DNA from: Pelargonium tetragonum
Taxonomy: Eukaryota > Streptophyta > Magnoliopsida > Geraniales > Geraniaceae
Length of the DNA: 57,835 bases
Direction of reading: 5' to 3'
Assembly: GCA_036897445.1 (NCBI GenBank)
Contig: JAYMTL010000125.1
Coordinates: 1 to 57,835 of the forward strand
The notes under the pieces are model-generated. The model searched no databases. It saw nothing but the letters and a program-made list of their open reading frames with translations, and had not been told where the DNA came from. Positions 49,756-57,835 of the stretch are shown here, piece by piece (positions within the stretch are counted from its first letter, which is position 1; every line of letters starts with the position of its first letter). Both the position numbers and the translations under genes were made by a program.

Positions 49756-50929
49756 ATTACAGAATCTTTTCTCATCTGAGTACTCCTAGCGTCATAAGAG
49801 TTTCTATCCTAAGAGATTTACTATAGGCCTCTTGAAGGTTTCGGCAAACTTGACTTCGGTTTGACTAAGGTTTTCCTACTAGCTGAGACGCAAGAAAAAA
49901 GGGGTTGGTAGTTAAGGGGCTGACTGAATTAGGTGAATTAGGATTCCACTTCGTTATATAAAATCTTTCAATTTGATAGTTAAAGTTCAGAAGTTACTGC
50001 ACAGGGCAATGTAAGTCATTGAATATTTTTTTGTTCCCGATAATTGGTGGAATAGGGGAATCCCTTATTAGGTATTGATCATACTTGTTGGTTCTTGTTT
50101 TATTAAAAGGTAGTTTATTAGAAGATCTGTTTACAATATTGTCCAAGTATTTTGTAGGGCATATTAAATACCTTTAAAGGAAAAACTTAAGTAAAGGACT
50201 TTTGGTTTTAGGTAAAGAAGTCTGGAGATGAGAAAAGCGCTGAGGATATCTCTTAGTCAACAGCGGAATCTGACGCTTAAGGTAATTGATATATGGATTT
50301 TCCGCCTTAAAGGTCCAAGCATGAAAAACAACTAAACTCTTCTATAGGTCTGGGAGCAGAACCCTTGCGACTAATGTCTTCGGTGTTCTGTTACTGCTAG
50401 TGTTACCGAGTATTCTCTTAAGGAGCTTATTAGATTGGAGGGAATTTGATACCCAAGGGAGTTCCTTTTATTTGGATTTACTGGATCTGTAAAAGAGAGG
50501 CTGTTTTTATGTTCCTCGCTTTAGGTAGGGCGTCCCTGGTTATACTAGGGTTTTTCTTTATTAAATCTTACAACACTTCTACTTCTTATCGGGTTTCAAT
50601 TTCAAACCAAGAGACAGGGAATAAGTAGAAGTCAAAACTCCTAACAAGCAGGAATCCAATCAAGCAAGGTGTAAAGAACTAAAAAAGAGAGTTACTTATG
50701 CTTTCTGGGTTTCCTGACTACTCTTCAAGATAATAAAACATAGGAAACATTAACTCAGAGAGTCCTTGGTATACCGACACCTTACAAGCACTATAACAGG
50801 GGAAGACTGGATAATCACTTGAACCTTGCTTGATTTAGTTTAGAAGTATCGCTAACATTTCGAAAACTATCTTTTTTTAATTAGATAGGGTAATTTTATA
50901 AAGTAAAGAGCTCCTTTTACAAGATCTGG

Positions 50930-51430
50930 GATTCAACTGCAGTTAAGAGTTAGGCAACAAAGAGGGAAGGTTTAGCTCTGAGATAGGGGCCTGGAGTAAG
51001 GTTACAAAGAGTACAATTATAATAATAGCAGCTATGAACACTAGCAAAGCTTTCATTAAAATACAGAATGTAGGGATAGATAAGAGTTTAGCTGCAATGT
51101 AAGTGCCCTCTGTTTCCAATTCTGGATGTTAAGCAAGTATAGTTCCAGAAGAAAGTTAGGAATCTGGTATGCTGTGCCAAAATGAGTTGCAAAAAGAGGG
51201 GTGGTATACGTTATAAAAACCCTTTTTTAAAGGATTCCGAGCTAAGGGTCTAAGGGATTAATTAAGTGAGGAGTTTTTAGATTTACTAGTTTAGCGAGAA
51301 GAGTTCTAAGGTAATTAGTTAGGTGAGCCGTTCCAGATTCCATGCCACTAAAATGTTTCAATAAATTTGTAAGAGTGTATAATTCTTGGAATAAAAGATA
51401 CTGGATAGCAAAGGGAATAGGGGACATATA
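50930..51430. other. Less-mutated patch of unknown origin
   Basis: In 50930-51230 I count about 17 CA and 18 TG, clearly more than in typical 300-base blocks here, so the RIP signature is weak. A 61-codon minus frame (51427-51242) and further open stretches on the same strand lie within it; I do not recognise them. It may be a single-copy or recently arrived segment, or a repeat that escaped mutation. Confidence 0.4.
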
Positions 51431-51962
51431 TTTCTCTAAATAGGAAATAGGTCCCTCTTAGCTTTCACTTTATTAGGGGTCTTTAGAGCTGTCTTCCTCT
51501 TATAAGCCCTACCCTTAAACTCTTTTTTCTTAAGACTATCTAAAATCCATGAGACTTTATTCTGGCAAGCCTTTACTTTTAAAAATGTAGAATAACCTCG
51601 GCACAAGACTTATCCGTGTCTTACTAATAAAAGAGTTTAAGATTCCTAAGATTCCGGAGAAACTAAAAAGGGGACTTCTGTTATGAAAGACTTTTCTTAA
51701 GGGCTTGGGACTTGTTGCGATATAATGAAGAACTCAAATTTGTATAAAGGTTGCAATGTCCTGCCTGGGTCCTGAGAATTCTCCCTAAATAAAGGTATTA
51801 AGGAATCCCTAAAACTAATTTAAAACGTTTCAAAGAAGTTTGAACTAAGTCAAGGTTGTAAAATCGCGCTTGTATTCTTATTTATCGCGCGTATGGGTTG
51901 GGATTAAATTTCCTGCTTTGTTCTACAGGCCCCTCTACTTTATCTGGACGTTTCTATTTTAT

Positions 51963-51988
51963 TTATAGAATTTAAGGGTATTTAAGGG
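51963..51988. repeat. Short direct repeat
   Basis: ATTTAAGGG occurs twice, one base apart. Likely slippage; no function inferred. Confidence 0.6.
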
Positions 51989-53319
51989 ACTTTTTACTAA
52001 AAAAGACAGGTCTTAGGGTTATTTTAGGAAGTTTTAGTTTTATACTAAGTTATAGATTTAGCTAGAAACTAAGATAGCAAGCTTCGAGTTAAAAAACCCA
52101 AATTAGAGTGTAGCAAAGTTTTTGTTTTTACTGTTTGACTTTTTTATGTTAATAGGGGAACTAGCAGACGAATTACTGTAGCGATCATGTAAGAACCTCC
52201 CATTCTTCTATTTCGTTTTATTAAAAAGGGGGTAGTTCCTAGTAAAATACACCGAAAGTAATAACAAAAGGACTCAACAAACAACTTATGTATGGAAGTT
52301 CCGATCTGAAAAAGGGTACTTTTACTTTACTACAAATCTAGGAATCTCTTTGAATTAGGGTCTAACCTCGGGGACTTTATCACAAAAAAGAATTTTTCTC
52401 TGTTAACCAACAATCTTTTATTCACGTATCTCCCTAGGAGAAAATTGCGGGAGTCTTTTAGATATATAAGAATTTTGAAGGGCAAGCCTTGAATAGGTAG
52501 AAGTTCTTAAAAGGGTATATCATAGAAGATGAAGGAACTCCTTTACACTTCTTTCCTAGCTGTACTTGTAACCAAAACGATTTTGACTTTAGTTATGGAT
52601 TATCTCCTGGTTCAGCATAAAAGTGGTCCAATGCGATATTGGATGTCTATCGGCCTTTGTCTTTTCACAAGTCTTTTTCTTATAATAATTCCATTTCCAT
52701 ATATATAGGGCTTGATTATTTGGGTCGGTATTTAACTTGTGCTTCGGGAGTTATACTATGTCCAAAGACTTTGGAAACCTTTTATTAAACATAGGTTTTT
52801 GTTCTATAAAGTTCAGAAAATTTACAAACAAAAAGCTGCTGTTCATGTGTACTCTATTTAGCTCCTTGCGAGATACTTTATAATAATAGGCAAGTATTTT
52901 GATTCATAAAATAAGAGGGTCCCTTAAAAAGAAAGTTAGGGTCTTCCTATAGCTAAGCGTTTCCTTTGGAGTTCCCGGCTGTAATACAAGTAGGAGTCTT
53001 TACTAGCTTTTATCCGAGCGTGTCCTATAGGAGGCTATTACATTTTTGCACAATCAAAGGTCCTTGCACGATTTCTTATTCGGGTTTACACATGAGTAAC
53101 TCTGAATTAAAATCTACTTACTTAACCACAACCCAAAATTACGGGTTTAAACACAGGCAGGAACTCTTACAACAAGTATCCAGCTAATGGAATTTAATAC
53201 GCCGGCATCTCCGAGCGGAAACGCTTTTGCGATCGATAGATTACGTATAAAGTTTTTTCCTTGAATAGTTTAACTGTACTAGTAGGATTTCCTTCTCGAA
53301 TAATTTCTAAAAAAACTGT

Positions 53320-53342
53320 CCCCTATCGTGAATTTTTAGGGG
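53320..53342. repeat. 6-bp GC hairpin between A-run and T-rich tail
   Basis: CCCCTA (53320-53325) pairs with TAGGGG (53337-53342), with an A-run just before and TTTCTTT after. It has a terminator outline, but no gene ends here, so it is listed as a repeat. Confidence 0.6.
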
Positions 53343-55381
53343 TTTCTTTAATATTTTACAACCGCATTTACTTCTTTATGAAACTACTTCATTTTTCTTC
53401 TAGGATTTGTGCTTTCTAGGTTAACCCTACTGAGAGAGATCCTATAGTACTGCACTAAGAAATTTCACTCTTATTGCAACAACTTAGATTCTGGACCAAG
53501 AAATGATAACGTATAAACTTTCCTTAGGTATAACACAAATAAAAAGCGCATAGAATAGAGGGAAAGCCCTAACTTTTTAAGTCAAGAAATTCAGAAAAAA
53601 GGGTAAAAGAAACTTACTAAAAAAAATCTCACTTAGGAACTTGTAGAGTAGGCGTAAATTGAAGGTTGGGCAGTACCTTTTTTACAATTAAATTTCCTTA
53701 TCCTTATAGGGACCTCAGTAATAATAATTAAGAATTTCTTTTCCCTATTTGCTTACCAACCAAGCTATTAAAGGGAATCCTATGTACTAACAAGCAGACT
53801 CTGTGACTGGATTATTATACAACATCAAAAAGAGAATTTACTAGAACTAGAGTCCGGTATAAGGAAAACAAACTAAAAGGAACCCAGGTTCTTCATGTCA
53901 TGAGTAAAATCAAATTCGTGGATTAAATGAGAAAGATAAACAAACTTCTAAACTAAAGTAGTTTTTAGTATTACTGATTTGGTAAATTACGAGTTTCTTC
54001 CTATTTCAAGTAGCCTTTTACCGTAGATTACTGTATATTATAGACCCTTTTATTAAAGATAACTCTAGTAGGATGCTGAGTTTTTGAAGTTAAGAAAGCG
54101 GTTGTCCTCTTCCCTTTGTCCTAGGTTGACACTTGTATAAGACTTTGACAAAAAGGTTTCAAGGCAAATTTAGATACAACGTTACTTTACTAAAGAGTGG
54201 GTCACTTTTCCTATTTGATTTTATACCGAGACCGAGAAGCCTAATATCCTAATATGCTATGCGGAATCCCCCTAAAAATCTCAAGGTTTTTCTACTTTTA
54301 CTTATCTAAATTTGGAGTTCTTCATTACTAGGCTTCAAGTTATGCTATGAATAAATTAAAGACTTTTGCTGGATAGCGGCTTACTCTATAAACAACTTAT
54401 CTAGGACCATAATTATAAGGAGTGGGGACAAACGATTATATCTGTGTAGTATCCCTGCCGTTAACAAGAGCACAGAAAACGAACTCTAACGGGTCTTTTT
54501 TCGAAACTAGCTCAGGAAGTGGGGTTTAGTATCGTAATATACACTAATTAATGCCATTTGCTTTACAAAAGAAGAAAAAGGGCTTAGGAAATCTCGGGTT
54601 ACTAAATTAATGATCAAGATTAGGTCTTTGTGAATGCATTTAACACGAAGGGTCCTAATTTTCTTTACTCAAGAATTCGAGCAGAAAAGAAGGTGTTTGG
54701 TGCTTTGGATATAACCCTTGGCTTTATACCACACCTAGTAAGGCCCTATTCCCTCAAAGTCTTATTTGTAAAACCCCAATTTCTTAAATCAAAAGTAAAC
54801 TGAAAGAGTAAGTGCTCCTTATTGTTTGCAAAATTAGAAAAAATAATAAAGAGGAATCCATACATGACATGTGAGGAAACCCTACTTTACGGGGCGCGAA
54901 AAAAGGTCATAGAATAAATTTAGTAAAGAATATACTGGACTTTCCTTGCCTTTATCAAAAAAAATATAGATTTGAAAGACTTCGCAGAATGAAAATACAC
55001 ATTACATAGCCTCAGTTCTTGTACCTCTACTAATCTTGATTATTTCTTGTAAAAGATTCTCTAACATAAAAGTATAACGGATATGTGTCTAACTTTGTTG
55101 ATAATTTGTGGAATATGTTCAAAAGTCCTATATAGTTGTAGGCTCTATTCGCGCTAAGGACTCCAGGTATAAAGTAATTCCACTATCTTTAAAAATGAAG
55201 TAAAGTTAAAAAAAAAAGAAAAATACTAGGCCGTTGAAATGAAGGAAAGCTACCAAAGCTTGTAGCTAAATTGCGTTTTAATTTCCGAATAAAGAAAATT
55301 CCCAGTAAGTAATAGATAGAAAACTCTTAAATCTTTTTTATTTAACAAGGGCACTGCTTTTTTATATATGTTAGATATATG

Positions 55382-55401
55382 GATAGAATGAGAATTCTAT
55401 C
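55382..55401. repeat. 8-bp hairpin with GAGA loop
   Basis: GATAGAAT (55382-55389) and ATTCTATC (55394-55401) pair perfectly around GAGA, a GNRA-type tetraloop if transcribed. Probably chance. Confidence 0.8.
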
Positions 55402-56112
55402 TTTATCCTTAGTTAGATGCTAGTGGGTTTACTTTTAAGAGAGTCAAGAAAGGTCTTCCGTGGCTAAATCTCCTCGCGTAGGTTCCTTATAAGTAGTCCA
55501 TATAATTAATATAGTGGGGTAGGTACTTTAAAAAGATCAAAAAGGCATTTGGAACTATAAAGCAGAGGAATAAAGTTTACTTTATTTATAAGTCATAGCG
55601 GAGTAACCCTCTTTTCTTGATAATGAAGCAGTATAATAGTAGGTCCAGGACAGACTTGTTTTTAACTCTTGTGTAAACATCAGAATCTTCCTATCTCACT
55701 CAGAGAAACTTCTTTCAGTGACTTAGTTATTGTAGTGCCATTATAATGAAAAAATAATAGAACCATAAAGTTTAAATTGCTTGAGCTATCAAGAATTCTT
55801 GTAGTTATAACTAAGACCAACATTTTTTTACTGCTACTACGAGTAGATACAAGATATGCTATATTACCAGGACTCTTATCTCACTTATCTTTCTTAGATG
55901 GGGAAAGTTCTATTATAAATAAAAAAGGGTTAATTATGATTGTCTTTTCCTGCCATCGCAATAAAGAGCTGCTTTTTTAGAATAATTATTTAAGCATCTC
56001 CTGCCCAATATGAATCTTTTTAGCTCTAGCAACTCCGCTTAGTACGTCTGTCTTTAAAAGTAAGGGTTCGCTTTTTAAATTCACTTGCTTAGTTCCAAGG
56101 AGTCTGTTAGCC

Positions 56113-56186
56113 CTGAATCAAACCTTTTACTTTAAATTGCCCTTCACTTAGAACCTTTTCTTATGCCATTCTGAATCAAGCCTTTT
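56113..56186. repeat. 16-bp direct repeat, one mismatch
   Basis: CTGAATCAAACCTTTT (56113-56128) recurs with 15 of 16 matches at 56171-56186, 58 bases further on. Close spacing makes a local duplication more likely than chance. Confidence 0.85.
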
Positions 56187-57835
56187 GGATCCGGTATCAT
56201 TATTGTAACAACAAGAAAATTATACCTGGAAAAAGTAAACAAGTTTTTGGGTGTGTAGAGTAGATATGCTTTTGGATTGATGAGGAGCTCCTTCTCTAGT
56301 TTCTTTTTAAGAGTTTTTTTAATCAGAAATTAGATAAAATTATAACTAGGTTCTGGCATAAAAGTGCATGTGGTGAGTCTTTCCTTGGGATGTTCTAAAA
56401 ATTTCCCGAGTATCTGGGTTTTTGGTTAAGTCCTATACTGAATAAAAACTCTATTAATGCTTAACAACAACTAAAGTTAGCTGCTTACATTGATTTAGAG
56501 TGTCCTACCAAATTGTAATAAGAAATCTCTGCCTAGAAAACTTAGGCTAATAACCTGATGTAGGGCCCAGTTAAGCTAATTAGATGAAAATGGAGCTTCA
56601 AAGCGCCTGGATTGCCTATTTCGAGTAATAAAAATCTACTAATATATTGAATCCTATATTTAGATTAACCTTTAATTAGAAGATTCAAACTTTGACTCAT
56701 TTCTTTAGCCTTTATCAACTAAAAAAGAGTCCGAAGTTTACGCTTATTCTTTGAATTAGTACTGTCTAGTGTTTAGCAATAAAGCAGAAATTTGAGTAGG
56801 AAGCCATATACCTTAAACTTGAGTTAAAATATGTCACTACCAGAAACCCCAGGTTATCGTTTAGATATTATCTGCACAACACTTTCCATTTTGCTAGCCT
56901 CTAAGTCATTTTATTATGTCCGCGCAGAGTTCTCTTTCAATTTATATCTAAAACTCCCTGTACTAGTAAGTGTCCCCAAGAAAAGCAAGTACTACTTTAA
57001 GGCTCAGATATTATCCTGTTTTCTTTAAGATAAGGGGTTCAAAAAGCTTTATATTAAGCTAACAAATTCGGTTTACGTGTCTCTTCTCTCGGAGAAGTTG
57101 TAGGTTTCAAGTTCAGGTCTGAGAGAGCGCACAGACGCTGGGGTCCTAAGGGGCTGCTAAGAATGACTAATAATCTAGTAAGGATTTCCTAAAAATAGGT
57201 AAAAGTCTGCGTGTTAGCAAAGGTAAGAGAATCCAGAGAGGTTTGGGTTTTCTAAAACGTATGCGAATTCCTTATTTGAGTCAGGCGAGGCAATGTTAAC
57301 TGGTTATATAAGCATCCTAAAATTCTCAAATTTGAAGTAGGAGCAATTTCTTATAAAGGTGTAATAGATATTTAACAAAAAAAGAGGCGTCCACATTCTA
57401 AATCCTTTGTTTATCACTTCTTTTGTTTTTTGGGCGTTCAATTTTAGGGGATCCTGAGTACTAGGCATGTATTCTTCAACTGCTTCATTAAAACCAAACC
57501 ATAAAGTAGATCGAGGGCTGCCCGTTTAGTTGAGTAAAGTTTTTTAAAAGTAAAAGATTAAGCGCAATGCAATAAAAGAAGTTTTACCTATCCGGGTCCT
57601 CCTCTAAAAAAAGAGAGTTCAGGCAAAAATCAGTTTACAAAAAGGCAATATTAGGACTCTTCTACGTCTCTTACTCTCTCTATACCGGAAAACTTTTAAG
57701 AAGCCTAATAACATAGGACTGGGGCTTTTTATAGGTCCAAAAATTCTTTCACAAAACACCCTTTTTTGGCTTATTTGTTTTAGAATCCTTATCATAATAA
57801 AAAGTTACATGGGTTTTCACCTCTCCGACTATCTC

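Larger units (their letters stand above)
1..57835. other. AT-rich, gene-free, RIP-like mutated isochore
   Basis: The whole window lacks long reading frames and has the base-pair bias left by repeat-induced point mutation. Seen by hand count: CpA+TpG over ApC+GpT is about 0.6 in 1-300 and 0.8 in 42001-42300, and TpA over ApT is about 1.7 and 1.2. Known: RIP in Pezizomycotina converts CpA to TpA in duplicated DNA, lowering the first ratio and raising the second, and creates stops from Gln and Trp codons. CpG is not clearly depleted, unlike methylation decay. Surviving C sits mainly in CC, CT and CG. Inference: a heterochromatic block of old transposons between gene-bearing regions. An organellar spacer of similar G+C remains possible but would not predict this bias. 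Confidence 0.6.
52000..57835. other. Stretch without recognisable gene
   Basis: Frames at 52966-53187, 55777-55980 and 56831-57028 (all plus, 65-73 codons) are unrecognised. The 52.97-53.19 kb part keeps more CA than its surroundings. It includes hairpins at 53320-53342, 55248-55267 and 55382-55401 and the direct repeat at 56113-56186. No host gene at the window edge. Confidence 0.5.

Noticed and set aside
1-57835. Alternative genetic code (TAA/TAG read as sense)
   Set aside because: Stops occur at about the random rate in the frames read, third-position composition is flat in the one frame counted, and RIP explains the stop excess.
1-57835. Plant or algal organelle spacer, or U-insertion cryptogenes suggested by T-poor tracts
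   Set aside because: No organellar gene, tRNA or rRNA in 58 kb, and the dinucleotide bias is better explained by CpA-directed mutation.
1-57835. CRISPR arrays, telomere repeats, satellites
   Set aside because: No regularly spaced repeat and no long tandem array seen.

Overview
This window reads as gene-free, AT-rich fungal DNA: most likely a heterochromatic AT isochore of a filamentous ascomycete (Pezizomycotina) whose repeats were worn down by repeat-induced point mutation (RIP, C to T mainly at CpA). No host gene can be supported. The longest open frame is 131 codons and the frame-length spectrum looks like chance for DNA near 34-35% G+C. Everything here is by eye and by hand count. Species is not determinable, and an organellar or artificial origin is not formally excluded.

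The main evidence is dinucleotide bias. In 1-300, CpA+TpG is about 18 against ApC+GpT about 29, and TpA is about 40 against ApT about 24. In 42001-42300 the figures are about 24 to 30 and 27 to 23. Both blocks fall on the RIP side of the usual indices. CpG is not obviously depleted, which argues against plain CpG-methylation decay. C and G survive mostly in CC/GG, CT/AG and CG contexts, which gives the text its many short G-run/C-run clusters. RIP also explains the lack of reading frames, because Gln and Trp codons become stops.

Layout: the likely contents are fragmented fossils of Ty3/gypsy LTR retrotransposons on both strands. Faint matches to the reverse-transcriptase tail, RNase H and integrase occur on the minus strand at about 1.9, 3.1, 4.3, 5.2, 7.6, 13, 31 and 41.3 kb, and on the plus strand at about 33.9, 36.2, 39.5 and 43.4 kb. 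Individual matches are weak, and some may be pattern-matching by eye; no ends or long terminal repeats could be drawn. Strand-asymmetric tracts are superimposed: CA kept but TG lost near 3.6-3.85, 5.9-6.1, 17.0-17.2, 35.8-36.0 and 40.7-40.9 kb, and the reverse near 14.7-15.0 kb. Less-mutated patches lie at 14.28-14.74 and 50.93-51.43 kb. Short hairpins and small tandem duplications are scattered throughout at roughly chance density.

No rRNA, CRISPR array, operon, promoter or convincing tRNA was found. One tRNA-like fold at 11.83-11.90 kb is listed with low confidence.
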